Assembly (NCBI GenBank): GCA_040349255.1
Contig: JBEQUE010000161.1
Coordinates: 7,368 to 71,367, forward strand
Source of the DNA: DATMER01 sp040349255
GTDB lineage: Bacteria > Acidobacteriota > Thermoanaerobaculia > Multivoradales > UBA5704
Length of the DNA stretch: 64,000 nucleotides
Reading direction: 5' to 3'
Made by a program: the position numbers and the translations under genes. This document shows, in pieces, positions 13,126 to 21,532 of the stretch (its first letter is position 1; each line of letters opens with the position of its first letter). Under the pieces are notes generated by a model. That model was not told the origin of the DNA, made no database searches, and saw nothing but the letters and a program-made list of their open reading frames with translations.

Positions 13126-13935
13126 TCACCGCCCCGCCAGGGAGTAGACCCCGCCGGCGTGCCCCGCCCGCGCGACGACTCCCGAGCGCAGCAGGAACTC
13201 GTCGGCGAGCAGCCGGTAGGCCTCGGCCCCGGTCGCCTTCGGGTCGTACTGGAAGATCGTCTGGCCGACCTCCGGCGCCTCGGCGAGGCGGACGTTGATC
13301 CTCACCTCGATCGCGAAGACCAGCGGGCCGTGCTCGGAGCGGATGCGGTCCACGGTCCGCCGGGTGGCCTTCGTGCGGTAGTCCACCATGGTCAGCAGGA
13401 TGCCGAGCGGGAGGGTGCGGGCGTTGGCCGTCCAGGTCAGGCGCTCGGCCGCGGAGAGCAGGTTCGTCACGCCGGCCGCGGCCAGGAACTGCGGCGTGGT
13501 CGGCACGATGAAGGCGTTCGAGGCCACGAGGGCGTTGACCGTCAGGATCGACAGCGACGCCGGGCAGTCGAGGAGGATGTGGTCGTAGCGCTCGGACACG
13601 GGGGCCAGGGCGGAGCGCAGCCGGCTCTCCTTCCGGTTGAACACCCCGAGCTCCGCGTCGGCCCGCTGGAGGTCGATCGATGCCGTGACCACCCAGAGCC
13701 CCTTCGCCGACGTGGGACGGATCACGTCGGCCAGCGGCTCTCCGGCGAGCAGCACGTCGGCCGACGACGGCGAGAGGCGGTCCTTCGGCACGCCCAGCGA
13801 CAGCGAGGCCGAGGCCTGGGGGTCCAGGTCCACCAGAAGCACGCGCTGTCCCTTCTCGGCCAGGGCGGCGCCGAGATTGACCGCGGTCGTCGTCTTCCCC
13901 ACGCCGCCTTTGCGGCTCATGAACGCGGTGATCAT
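13126..13935 (-). CDS. ParA/MinD-type ATPase (orphan)
   Basis: A 269-aa deviant-Walker-A ATPase: KGGVGKTTTAVNLG at 9-22, the switch DLDPQASAS near 37, and Walker B HILLDCPAS near 120. Chromosomal ParA partitions DNA with ParB; relatives position other cargos. No parB-like gene or parS-like repeat is adjacent, so the cargo is unknown and a role other than chromosome segregation is possible. No Shine-Dalgarno site is evident before the ATG. The upstream neighbour on the same strand is a methyltransferase 46 nt away. The final 20 residues (ARAGHAGGVYSLAGR) look like a flexible tail. Confidence 0.85.
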   Translation of the reverse strand: MITAFMSRKGGVGKTTTAVNLGAALAEKGQRVLLVDLDPQASASLSLGVPKDRLSPSSADVLLAGEPLADVIRPTSAKGLWVVTASIDLQRADAELGVFNRKESRLRSALAPVSERYDHILLDCPASLSILTVNALVASNAFIVPTTPQFLAAAGVTNLLSAAERLTWTANARTLPLGILLTMVDYRTKATRRTVDRIRSEHGPLVFAIEVRINVRLAEAPEVGQTIFQYDPKATGAEAYRLLADEFLLRSGVVARAGHAGGVYSLAGR

Positions 13936-13981
13936 TGACGAGCGGTAATGTAACCCATTTCGTCAAAAATCGCACAGGTTT

Positions 13982-14743
13982 CTATGCATCGACCGGTTGG
14001 CTGGCGCGGACGAAGATTGGCCAGGCGAGCGTCCGCGGGGTGGCTGGATCGCCCCAGGCGGCCTCGATCTCCTCGCGGCCTTCCTCGATCGGGTCGCGTC
14101 CGGTGGCCTTCTCGTAGCGCTTGAAGGCGGACCACGTCCGGACATAGAGGAGATACCGCTCGAGGTCCCAGTCCTCGCGCAGATGGAAGACGGGCGCCTC
14201 GACCTCGGGAAACGGGAAGGGGATCGTCCGGTACTCCTCGTTGACCCAGCGGCGCTCGGGCGGCCACCAGGAGCCGAGGAGGCCGTGGGCGAGGCCGTCG
14301 ATCCAGGCGTCCACCTCGGGGCTGACGCGTGCCAGGTTGTAGCTCCAGAGCGCCACGGCGCCGCCCGGAGCGAGGACGCGCCGGGCCTCGGCGAAGAACC
14401 GGTCGAAGTCGAACCAGTGGAAGGCCTGGGCCACGGCGACCAGGTCGACCGAGGCGTCGGGCAGGCCGGAGTCCTCGGCCGGGGCCACGCGGTACTCGAC
14501 CCGCGGGTGGGGGTCGGCGTTCGCGAGCTGCTCCGCGCTCGGGTCCGTACCGATGACCCGGTCGAAGCGTCCGGCCAGCGCGACAGCCGCCTGGCCGCTG
14601 CCGGTCCCGGCGTCCCAGGCCGTGCCACGCCGGCGGGGCCCGCGGGGGAGGTCGGCGACGAAGTCGATCAGCTCGTCGGAATAGCCGGGCCGGTACGAGG
14701 CGTAGTCCCGGGCGTGGCCGGAGAAGTGGTCCTTGAAGGTCAT
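13982..14743 (-). CDS. Class I SAM-dependent methyltransferase
   Basis: A 253-aa protein beginning MTFKDHFSGHARDYASYRPGY, the usual opening of this family of small-molecule methyltransferases. An in-frame ATG 45 nt further upstream is less likely. The SAM-binding motif I is AWDAGTGSGQAAVAL; acidic motif II is VIGTDPSAEQL; the post-motif VAVAQAFHWFDFDRFFAEARRVLAPGG is characteristic. The substrate is unknown. It probably shares a transcript with the ParA gene downstream. Confidence 0.88.
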   Translation of the reverse strand: MTFKDHFSGHARDYASYRPGYSDELIDFVADLPRGPRRRGTAWDAGTGSGQAAVALAGRFDRVIGTDPSAEQLANADPHPRVEYRVAPAEDSGLPDASVDLVAVAQAFHWFDFDRFFAEARRVLAPGGAVALWSYNLARVSPEVDAWIDGLAHGLLGSWWPPERRWVNEEYRTIPFPFPEVEAPVFHLREDWDLERYLLYVRTWSAFKRYEKATGRDPIEEGREEIEAAWGDPATPRTLAWPIFVRASQPVDA

Positions 14744-14886
14744 GGACGAAGAGGATACTGAAATCCCGCCTTCCGCGGCGCCGGGCACCTTCCCGGATGC
14801 TGCTGGACGTGCCTTATGGTAAGATCGGTACTATGCAAGAGAGATCCGGGGCGGTGGCATGGCGTTCGGTGGTAAAGTCGGATGGC

Positions 14887-15429
14887 ATGCATGTCTTCCT
14901 GTCCTATTCGGCTGAGGATCGCGGGTTTGCCAAGCGGCTCGGTGACGAGCTCGCCCGGCAGGGCGTTTCCATCTGGCTGGATCAGGATCAGTTGGTCCCA
15001 GGCAGACCCTGGCGGGAGGAAATGGAAAAGGCGATCCGCTCCTGCGACGACATCCTGATCCTCGTCGGTCCCCATGACACGGATACCTGGCAGCAGCACA
15101 CCTGGAGAGAGGCCCTGGAGGCCGCCTGGCAGGACCCTCGGAAGCGGCTGATCCCGATTCTCCTAGAAGGAGCTGCCGTGCCGCCTTTCGTCTACGGGGA
15201 TGCGGCTGGCAAGGACGCCCCCCTGGTCCAGATCCTGAACCCGCAGGACCCGCGCGGTGCAGCGGATGCCATCGTGCATGCCCTCCGGCGGGAGACGCCC
15301 AGGGCCACTGGAGTCAAGACCGACGCCGCCGAGGTGGGGACCAAGGGAAGCCAGTCGTATGCGGTCGAGGCTTCGCGGAGCCGCCGGCTCGAAGAGCTCG
15401 AGCGGTTCGCCCAAGGGCTCAAGAAATAA
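14887..15429 (+). CDS. TIR-domain protein, first gene of a two-gene module
   Basis: A 180-aa protein that is almost entirely a TIR_2-type domain: MHVFLSYSAEDRGFAKRL at the start, then SIWLDQDQLVPGRPWREEMEKAIRSCDDILILVGP. The glutamates in WREEMEKAI lie where the NADase glutamate of active TIRs is found. Bacterial TIR domains typically cleave NAD+ or make cyclic-ADP-ribose signals in anti-phage defence. The ATG immediately before the domain is chosen; in-frame ATGs at 14797 and 14833 would add 30 or 18 unstructured residues. The C-terminal 50 residues are charged. The next gene starts 6 nt later, so the two are one operon. Confidence 0.85.
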   Translation: MHVFLSYSAEDRGFAKRLGDELARQGVSIWLDQDQLVPGRPWREEMEKAIRSCDDILILVGPHDTDTWQQHTWREALEAAWQDPRKRLIPILLEGAAVPPFVYGDAAGKDAPLVQILNPQDPRGAADAIVHALRRETPRATGVKTDAAEVGTKGSQSYAVEASRSRRLEELERFAQGLKK

Positions 15430-15435
15430 ATTTCC

Positions 15436-16092
15436 ATGGCGAGTATGGCTGCAAGAGGAGTGCGGGAGCACTTCGGTCAGGGGAAGCTTGCGGTCGTACC
15501 CTCCAAGGCTGTCTTCATCAACTGTCCGTATGATCTTGAATTCGAGCCGACCTTCGACGCCATCCTGTTCGCGACGGTCTGCTGTGGGTTCATTCCACGG
15601 AGCGCCCTGGAGTCCGGCAATACCGCTGAAGCGCGGATGAACCGGATTCTGGACGGCATCTTTTCATCCAAGTACTCGATCCACGACCTTTCGCGTTGCC
15701 GAGGTGAGGGCAGCGAGCAGCTTGCGCGGTTCAACATGCCTCTCGAGCTGGGAATGGCCATGGCCCGCCGGTTCATGGCCGCGCACAAGAGCGAGCAGCA
15801 TGACTGGCTTCTGCTGGTTCCCGAGGGGCATGTCTACCTGAAGTTCGTGTCAGATCTCGCTGGGTTCGACCCTATGCGGTACGACGGCAGAACCGAATCT
15901 GTCGTGCCCAAGGTGATGTCCTGGCTGGCGACGCGGCCGGATGCGGTGCAGACACCGACTCCCAAGGAAGTGCTTTCAGCCCTGCCGGCCTTCCAGGTCG
16001 AGAGAGCCCGTCTACGCCACGAGTGGGGAGACAACATCCCCTGGGCAGACCTGGTGCTGGCCGCGATCGAGATCTTCCAAAGAGTGCTTTGA
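15436..16092 (+). CDS. TIR/deoxyribosyltransferase-like nucleotide-site protein, second gene of module
   Basis: A 218-aa protein opening with VFINCPYDLEFEPTFDAILFATVCCGFIPRSALE and then YSIHDLSRCRGEG and RFNMPLELGMAMA. This layout (a beta-strand ending in NCPYD, a conserved arginine-alanine-leucine-glutamate patch, a SIHDLSR strand and a PLELG helix) belongs to a widespread uncharacterised family. Its fold resembles nucleoside 2-deoxyribosyltransferase and TIR domains. Members often lie near defence genes (general knowledge, not checked here). No Shine-Dalgarno precedes the ATG, which suggests coupling to the TIR gene 6 nt upstream. The C-terminal 60 residues are helical. A role as partner, sensor or second nucleotide hydrolase is inference. 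Confidence 0.7.
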   Translation: MASMAARGVREHFGQGKLAVVPSKAVFINCPYDLEFEPTFDAILFATVCCGFIPRSALESGNTAEARMNRILDGIFSSKYSIHDLSRCRGEGSEQLARFNMPLELGMAMARRFMAAHKSEQHDWLLLVPEGHVYLKFVSDLAGFDPMRYDGRTESVVPKVMSWLATRPDAVQTPTPKEVLSALPAFQVERARLRHEWGDNIPWADLVLAAIEIFQRVL

Positions 16093-16110
16093 GGCCCGGG
16101 TAGCCGGGCC
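16093..16110 (+). terminator. Hairpin directly after the TIR-like gene
   Basis: A perfect 7-bp stem GGCCCGG/CCGGGCC with a GTAG loop begins at the stop codon. It lacks a U-run, so intrinsic termination is uncertain. It marks the end of the two-gene module. Confidence 0.45.
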
Positions 16111-16203
16111 GCCTTCCGGATGGTACGATCCCGCTCCGTTGCGCGGTCGTCACTCGGCTGTCACCAGCCGTCATCCCATGCGAAGCTCCGGAGGGGAAGC
16201 CAC

Positions 16204-16854
16204 GTGAAAGTGGATGCGATCCTCAAGTGGTTGATGCCGAAGGAAGAGGCCTTTCACCAGCTCTTCTCGCAGGACACCCGGAACCTGGTCGAGGCCGCGG
16301 AGCTCTTCGCGCAGATCGCCCGGTCCTCCAGCCTGCAGGAGCGCGAGGCCCTGGGCGAGAAGCTCAAGGCGGTCGAGCGCGAGGGCGACCGGATCACCCG
16401 GGCGATCTTCGACGCCCTGAACTCGACCTTCATCACCCCGTTCGACCGCGAGGACATCCGGGGCCTGACCACCGATCTCGACGACATCCTGGACTACCTG
16501 GAGGGGATGGCGCACGCCCTGATCCTGTTCGACCTCGGCGACTCGCCCGAGGGGCTGCGCGGCTTCGCGCAGATCCTGTCCACGATGGCGCAGGAGATCG
16601 ACCGCATCACCGGCCTGATCTGGGACCTCGCCAACGCCCGGCAGATCCAGGAGGGAATCGTCAAGATGTCCGACCTGGAGAACGAGGCCGACCGCCTGTA
16701 CAACCAGGTGATCGCCGACCTCTTCCGCACCAAGGGCCGGGACCCGATCGAGATCCTGAAGTGGAAGGAGATCTACGAGGGGCTGGAGAACGCGTGCGAC
16801 CAGTGCAAGAACTACACGCACGTGATCGGTAACATCGTGGTGAAGAACTCCTGA
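16204..16854 (+). CDS. DUF47 (PhoU-like) accessory protein of Pit phosphate transporter
   Basis: A 216-aa all-helical protein of the DUF47/PhoU-related family (MKVDAILKWLMPKEEAFHQLFSQ, then EREGDRITRAIFDALNSTFITPFDREDI, the family signature). These proteins coordinate metals through acidic helices and are usually encoded beside Pit permeases, which they are thought to control. The GTG start follows GGAGGGG. The Pit gene begins 10 nt after its stop, so they form one operon. Confidence 0.93.
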   Translation: MKVDAILKWLMPKEEAFHQLFSQDTRNLVEAAELFAQIARSSSLQEREALGEKLKAVEREGDRITRAIFDALNSTFITPFDREDIRGLTTDLDDILDYLEGMAHALILFDLGDSPEGLRGFAQILSTMAQEIDRITGLIWDLANARQIQEGIVKMSDLENEADRLYNQVIADLFRTKGRDPIEILKWKEIYEGLENACDQCKNYTHVIGNIVVKNS

Positions 16855-16864
16855 GGCCGCCACC

Positions 16865-17860
16865 ATGCCCTCCGGCTTCGGCTTGATCCTCTTCATCATC
16901 CTGGTCGCGCTCACCTTCGACTTCCTGAACGGTTTCCACGACGCGGCGAACTCGATCGCCACGGTGGTCTCCACCCGGGTGCTGTCGCCGCAGAAGGCGG
17001 TGCTCTGGGCGGCGTTCTTCAACTTCGTGGCCGCCTTCGTGCTCGGCACCTCGGTGGCCAAGACGATCGGCAAGGGGATGATCGACCTCTCGGTGGTCAC
17101 CGAGGAGGTCATCCTGGCCGGGCTGCTCGGCGCGATCACCTGGAACCTGCTCACCTGGTGGTGGGGGCTGCCGGTCTCCTCCTCGCACGCGCTCATCGGC
17201 GGCTACGCCGGCGCCGCGATCGCCAAGGCGGGGATGGGCGCCATCCTGTTCTCCGGCTGGACGAAGACGCTGCTCTTCATCGTGCTCGCGCCGACCATCG
17301 GCATGATCCTCGGGCTGACCCTGTCGATCATCGTGACCTGGATCTTCCGGCGCTGGCACCCATCGCGCCTGGACCGCCTGTTCCGGCGGCTGCAGCTCGT
17401 CTCGGCCGGCCTCTACAGCCTGGGGCACGGCGGCAACGACGCCCAGAAGACCATGGGCATCATCACCGGCCTGCTGGTGGCGTCCGGACACCTGACCGAG
17501 TTCAAGGTGCCGCTCTGGGTGATCCTGATCAGCCACGCGGCGATCGCCTTCGGCACCATGTTCGGCGGCTGGCGCATCGTGAAGACCATGGGCTCGAAGA
17601 TCACCAAGCTGCAGCCCTTCGGCGGCTTCTGCGCCGAGACGGCCGGCGCCATCACGCTGCTGGGAGCGACGCTCTCGGGCATCCCGGTCTCCACCACGCA
17701 CACCATCACCGGCGCCATCGTCGGCGTGGGCGCCACCCGGCGCCTCTCGGCGGTCAAGTGGGGCGTGGCCGGCCGCATCGTCTGGGCCTGGATCCTCACC
17801 ATCCCGATCGCCGCGGCAGTGTCGGCGGTATGCTATCTGGCGCTGGCGCCGCTGTTCTGA
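16865..17860 (+). CDS. pit: PiT family inorganic phosphate transporter
   Basis: A 331-aa polytopic membrane protein. The two inverted PHO-4 signature halves are visible: LNGFHDAANSIATVVSTRVLSP near 20-40 and GHGGNDAQKTMGIITGLL near 185-200. The motifs GLPVSSSHALIGG and GIPVSTTHTITGAIVG occur in matching positions of each half. It imports phosphate (metal-phosphate) with a proton or sodium. It is co-transcribed with the DUF47 gene and fits with PPK2 in phosphate metabolism. Confidence 0.95.
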   Translation: MPSGFGLILFIILVALTFDFLNGFHDAANSIATVVSTRVLSPQKAVLWAAFFNFVAAFVLGTSVAKTIGKGMIDLSVVTEEVILAGLLGAITWNLLTWWWGLPVSSSHALIGGYAGAAIAKAGMGAILFSGWTKTLLFIVLAPTIGMILGLTLSIIVTWIFRRWHPSRLDRLFRRLQLVSAGLYSLGHGGNDAQKTMGIITGLLVASGHLTEFKVPLWVILISHAAIAFGTMFGGWRIVKTMGSKITKLQPFGGFCAETAGAITLLGATLSGIPVSTTHTITGAIVGVGATRRLSAVKWGVAGRIVWAWILTIPIAAAVSAVCYLALAPLF

Positions 17861-17877
17861 ACCTTCGGAGAACCCTC

Positions 17878-19944
17878 ATGCGCAAGCTTCCGCTGCTCCT
17901 GCTCCTGGCCGCAGTCCCTGCGACGCCGGCGATGGCCGCCCCCCACCCGCTCACCGCCCGCGACATGCACTCCATGCAGCGGGTCAGCGACCCGCAGGGC
18001 TCGCCCAAGGGCGACCGGATCGCGTTCGTCGTCCGCACCACCGACTTCGAGGCCAACCGCGGCCGGTTCGACCTCTGGACCGTCTCGGCTCAGGGCGGTG
18101 ATGCCGCGCCGCTGACCTCCGACCCGGCCGCCGACACCAACCCGCGCTGGAGCCCGGACGGCAGGAGCCTCTACTTCCTGTCGAGCCGCTCCGGCTCCAG
18201 CCAGGTCTGGCGCATCCCCGTCCCCGGCACCGACAAGGGCGCGGTCCAGGTCACCGACCTGCCGCTCGACGTCTCCAATCTGACGGTGTCGCCCGACGGC
18301 TCCCGCATCGCCTTCAGCCTGGAGGTCTTCGCCGACTGCGCGGACCTCGCCTGCACGAAGCAGCGCCTGGACGAGAAGGAGAAGAGCAAGACCTCGGCCA
18401 TGGTCTTCGAGGAGGGTTTCGTCCGCCACTGGGACTCCTGGTCCGACGGCCGGAGGAACCATCTGTTCGTGGCCGCGCTGACCGGCGACAAGGCCGGTCC
18501 GCCCGTGGACCTCACCCGCGGCCTGGTCGGCGACGCCCCCTCCCGCCCCTTCGGCGGCACCGAGGAATTCGCCTTCACTCCCGACGGGAAGAGCCTCGTC
18601 TTCTCCATGCGCCTGGCGGGCGAGAAGAACCGCGAGGAGCCCTGGTCCACCAACTTCGACCTCTACCAGGTTCCGGTCGACGGCTCCGCGACTCCGAAGG
18701 ACCTGACGGCCTCGAACCCGGCCTGGGACACCCAGCCTGCGTTCTCGCCGGACGGCAAGACCCTGGCGTACCTCGCCATGCGGCGGCCCGGCTTCGAGGC
18801 CGATCGCTTCCGCATCCTGGTCCGCGATCTTTCCTCCGGCAAGGACCGAGTCCTGGCGGAGGAGTGGGACCGCTCGGCCAACGACCTCCTGTTCTCGCCC
18901 GACGGCCGGACGCTCTACGTCACGGCCGGCGACACCGGCCAGGTGCCGCTCTTCGCCATCGACGTGGCCTCCGGCAAGGTGCGCAAGCTGGTGGCCGAGG
19001 GGAGCACCCACTCGCCGACGCTGGTGGGCGACCGCATCGCGTTCGGCCTCGATACCCTGACCGCCCCGACCGAGCTTCACACCGTCAAGGTGGACGGCTC
19101 CGGCCTGGCGAAGATCACCGACCTGAACGGAGCGCGGCTGGCCGACCTTCAATTCGGCGAGGCCGAGCAGTTCCACTTCGAAGGAGCCAATGGCGACACG
19201 GTCTACGGCTGGGCGGTCAAGCCCGTGGGCTTCGAGGCAGGGAAGAAGTACCCGCTCGCCTTCATCATCCACGGCGGACCCCAGGGCTCGATGCACAACG
19301 AGTTCCACTATCGCTGGAACGTCCAGTCCTACGCCGCCGCCGGCTACGCCGTGCTGGCGATCGACTTCCACGGCTCCACCGGCTACGGCCAGGCGTTCAC
19401 CGACGCCATCCGCAACAATTGGGGCGACGGGCCGCTGGTCGACCTCCAGAAGGGCCTGGCCGCGGCCCTGGCCCGCTATCCCTGGATCGACGGCAGCCGC
19501 GCCTGCGCCCTCGGCGCCTCCTACGGCGGCTTCATGGTCAACTGGATCGCCGGCCAGTGGCCCGACGCCTTCCGCTGCCTGGTCAGCCACGACGGCATCC
19601 TCGACCAGCGGATGGCGTACTACTCGACCGAGGAGCTCTGGTTCCCGGAGTGGGAGCAGGGCGGACCCCAGTGGCAGAACCCGGAAGGCTACGAGAGGTT
19701 CAATCCGGTCAACTACGTGGAGCGCTGGAAGACTCCCATGCTGGTGGTCCACAGCGCGCTCGACTACCGCCTCCCCCTGACCCAGGGCCTGGGCGTCTTC
19801 ACCGTCCTCCAGCGCCGCGGCATCCCGAGCAAGCTGCTGATCTTCCCGGACGAAAACCACTGGGTCCTGAAGCCCGGGAACTCCATTCTCTGGCACCAGA
19901 CCGTCCTCGACTGGCTCGACCGCTGGACCCGTCCCGCCCGGTAG
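17878..19944 (+). CDS. Secreted S9 family prolyl-oligopeptidase-type serine peptidase
   Basis: A 688-aa protein with signal peptide MRKLPLLLLLAAVPATPAMA. The N-terminal 400 residues are beta-propeller repeats of WD40-like (PD40) type with recurring SPDG phrases (WSPDGRSLYFLSS, VSPDGSRIAF, TPDGKSLVF, FSPDGKTLAY, FSPDGRTLYV). The alpha/beta-hydrolase domain follows, with the triad Ser548 in GASYGGFM, Asp629 in SALDYRLP and His661 in DENHWV. This is the dipeptidyl-peptidase/acylaminoacyl-peptidase subgroup. The frame is open far upstream; the ATG is set by the signal peptide and lies 17 nt after the Pit stop. Confidence 0.94.
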   Translation: MRKLPLLLLLAAVPATPAMAAPHPLTARDMHSMQRVSDPQGSPKGDRIAFVVRTTDFEANRGRFDLWTVSAQGGDAAPLTSDPAADTNPRWSPDGRSLYFLSSRSGSSQVWRIPVPGTDKGAVQVTDLPLDVSNLTVSPDGSRIAFSLEVFADCADLACTKQRLDEKEKSKTSAMVFEEGFVRHWDSWSDGRRNHLFVAALTGDKAGPPVDLTRGLVGDAPSRPFGGTEEFAFTPDGKSLVFSMRLAGEKNREEPWSTNFDLYQVPVDGSATPKDLTASNPAWDTQPAFSPDGKTLAYLAMRRPGFEADRFRILVRDLSSGKDRVLAEEWDRSANDLLFSPDGRTLYVTAGDTGQVPLFAIDVASGKVRKLVAEGSTHSPTLVGDRIAFGLDTLTAPTELHTVKVDGSGLAKITDLNGARLADLQFGEAEQFHFEGANGDTVYGWAVKPVGFEAGKKYPLAFIIHGGPQGSMHNEFHYRWNVQSYAAAGYAVLAIDFHGSTGYGQAFTDAIRNNWGDGPLVDLQKGLAAALARYPWIDGSRACALGASYGGFMVNWIAGQWPDAFRCLVSHDGILDQRMAYYSTEELWFPEWEQGGPQWQNPEGYERFNPVNYVERWKTPMLVVHSALDYRLPLTQGLGVFTVLQRRGIPSKLLIFPDENHWVLKPGNSILWHQTVLDWLDRWTRPAR

Positions 19945-19970
19945 CGCCTGCGCACATCCTGTCGCAAAAA

Positions 19971-19996
19971 GGCCGGTTTCCACCCGGAAACCGGCC
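19971..19996. terminator. Inverted repeat after the S9 peptidase
   Basis: A 10-bp perfect stem GGCCGGTTTC/GAAACCGGCC with a 6-nt loop, 26 nt past the stop. The A-run before it makes a U-run only on the minus strand, where no gene ends. On the plus strand it is followed by a weak GTCGAAACTTTCTT. The rest of the gap to 20139 holds a GATAAT -10-like site and the strong AAGGAGGT of the next gene. Confidence 0.5.
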
Positions 19997-20139
19997 GTCG
20001 AAACTTTCTTCGGAAAATTTGTCCCTGGAAATGGCCCAGCGGCAACAGAGATAATAGAGGCGAGTCCGTAGATGATTTAGCCGTAAAGAGATAGCGGCGG
20101 GGCTTAGCCGGTTCTGGACAGCGCTTAAGGAGGTACCGG

Positions 20140-21507
20140 ATGAATACAGCCATCATGCCCATGCCAGGGGCTTTGCGTTGGCGAGCGCTGCACCCGCTGA
20201 TCGACGAGGACGGCGCCTGCAGTCTCATCTACGACCTGGAGCGGGCCGCGGTGCTCGAGGTGCCGGAGGATCTTCAGCTCCACGTCGCCTCCGCCCTGGA
20301 GACCGGGGACCCGGACGACGCCCTGCTGAGCTGGCTGGTGGCGGAGGACCTGATCACCATGGAGGGCTGGTCCGGCTGGGATCCGGAGCGGGGGCCCGCC
20401 GTTTCCGGGGACGACTGGTGCGCGGTCCTCCGGCTGGAGGACGAGGCCCACGTGCGGATCCCGGAGGCGACCGAGGAGGCGGCCCTGCGGGCCGTGGAGG
20501 TCGGGTTCCGCCAGGGGCTCGGCGCCTCGCGCGTGCAGGTCCACCTCGACTGGGACGGGGCGTTCCCCGGCGGTATCGGCGCGAGCGGCACGGGCGGCAC
20601 GGGCGCGCTGGAGCGGGTCGTCCTCGCGGCCCGCCGTCTGGCGCTCGAAGCCGGACAGGAGGTCGCGTTCGACCTGACCCTGAGCGCCGGGCAGGTGACG
20701 CCGGCCGTGGCGAGCTTCCTGTCCTCGCTGCCGGTGCACGTGCGCCTGCTCTGCGGCGAGTTCCCCGGCGGCGAGGCCTCGCTGCCCGGGGAGATCCGGC
20801 GCGCCCTGCTCCTGCTGTGGATGGAGGACCTGCCGGAGCGGGTCACCCTCTGCTTCAGCCTGCCCGGCGAGGTCCGTCTGAAGGAGATCTGGGCCTGGGC
20901 CCGCCGCCTCGGCGTGCGCCACCTCGACGCCACGCGCCGGCCCGGCCCCTCGGACGCCGGCGGGACCCGGGACGCCTGGCTCCGCGATCTGCGCGCCGAC
21001 CTGCAGGAGGTGGTCCTGGAGATCTCCGCCTGCCTGGGGGACCGCTCCGTGCCGGTCGACTTCCGGCCGCTCACCCGGGTGGTCCGCCGGCTCATGAACG
21101 CCGAGCCCCTGGCGCGCTTCCGCGACGAGCGCCTTGGCGACTGGCCGGTGGGCGACGTGGCCCTGCCGCGGCCCGACGCCGACCCGGTGCTCTCGAAGTC
21201 CTGGCTGGGCGCGGCGGGAGAGCCCGAAGAGACCCCTGAGGCCGGCCCGCCGTGCGCCGGCTGCTGGGCGCGCTACCTGTGCCGCAACAGCGCCCTGCTG
21301 GTCAGCGACGACTCCGCCGAGGAGCGCGCGCCCGCGGCCTGCGCGGCCTGGCGGATCGAGGCCGAGGCGGCGCTGCGCCTCTACCACCGCCTCGCCCAGG
21401 CGGACCCGCTGCAGGTCCTGCGGGTGTTCGGCGAGTCCTCGGGCCTGCCTGACGACCTGCCGGCCGCCCGCGTGGCGGAGCCGTGGACCTCGAAGGCTCC
21501 GTTCTAG
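20140..21507 (+). CDS. Degenerate radical-SAM-like protein with SPASM-type C-terminus
   Basis: A 455-aa protein starting after a strong AAGGAGGT. Its C-terminal part reads CAGCWARYLCRN followed 25 residues later by PAACAAWRIEAEAALRLYHRL. This is the SPASM/twitch cysteine layout of radical-SAM peptide maturases (CxxCWARYLC...C...E.ALRLY). The N-terminal segment LIYDLERAAVLEVPEDL also resembles them. However, the CxxxCxxC loop that binds the catalytic 4Fe-4S cluster is missing: the expected place reads HVRIPEATEEAALRAVEVGF. The protein therefore cannot do normal radical-SAM chemistry and may be a scaffold or partner. No precursor peptide gene is seen. It heads a five-gene run with short gaps. 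Confidence 0.6.
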   Translation: MNTAIMPMPGALRWRALHPLIDEDGACSLIYDLERAAVLEVPEDLQLHVASALETGDPDDALLSWLVAEDLITMEGWSGWDPERGPAVSGDDWCAVLRLEDEAHVRIPEATEEAALRAVEVGFRQGLGASRVQVHLDWDGAFPGGIGASGTGGTGALERVVLAARRLALEAGQEVAFDLTLSAGQVTPAVASFLSSLPVHVRLLCGEFPGGEASLPGEIRRALLLLWMEDLPERVTLCFSLPGEVRLKEIWAWARRLGVRHLDATRRPGPSDAGGTRDAWLRDLRADLQEVVLEISACLGDRSVPVDFRPLTRVVRRLMNAEPLARFRDERLGDWPVGDVALPRPDADPVLSKSWLGAAGEPEETPEAGPPCAGCWARYLCRNSALLVSDDSAEERAPAACAAWRIEAEAALRLYHRLAQADPLQVLRVFGESSGLPDDLPAARVAEPWTSKAPF

Positions 21508-21532
21508 GAGAGGTTGGAGCGCAGCGGACCCG

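Noticed and set aside
20140..21507. Functional radical-SAM maturase with RiPP precursor
   Set aside because: The CxxxCxxC motif is absent and no short precursor frame with a leader-like sequence lies upstream in 19945-20139.
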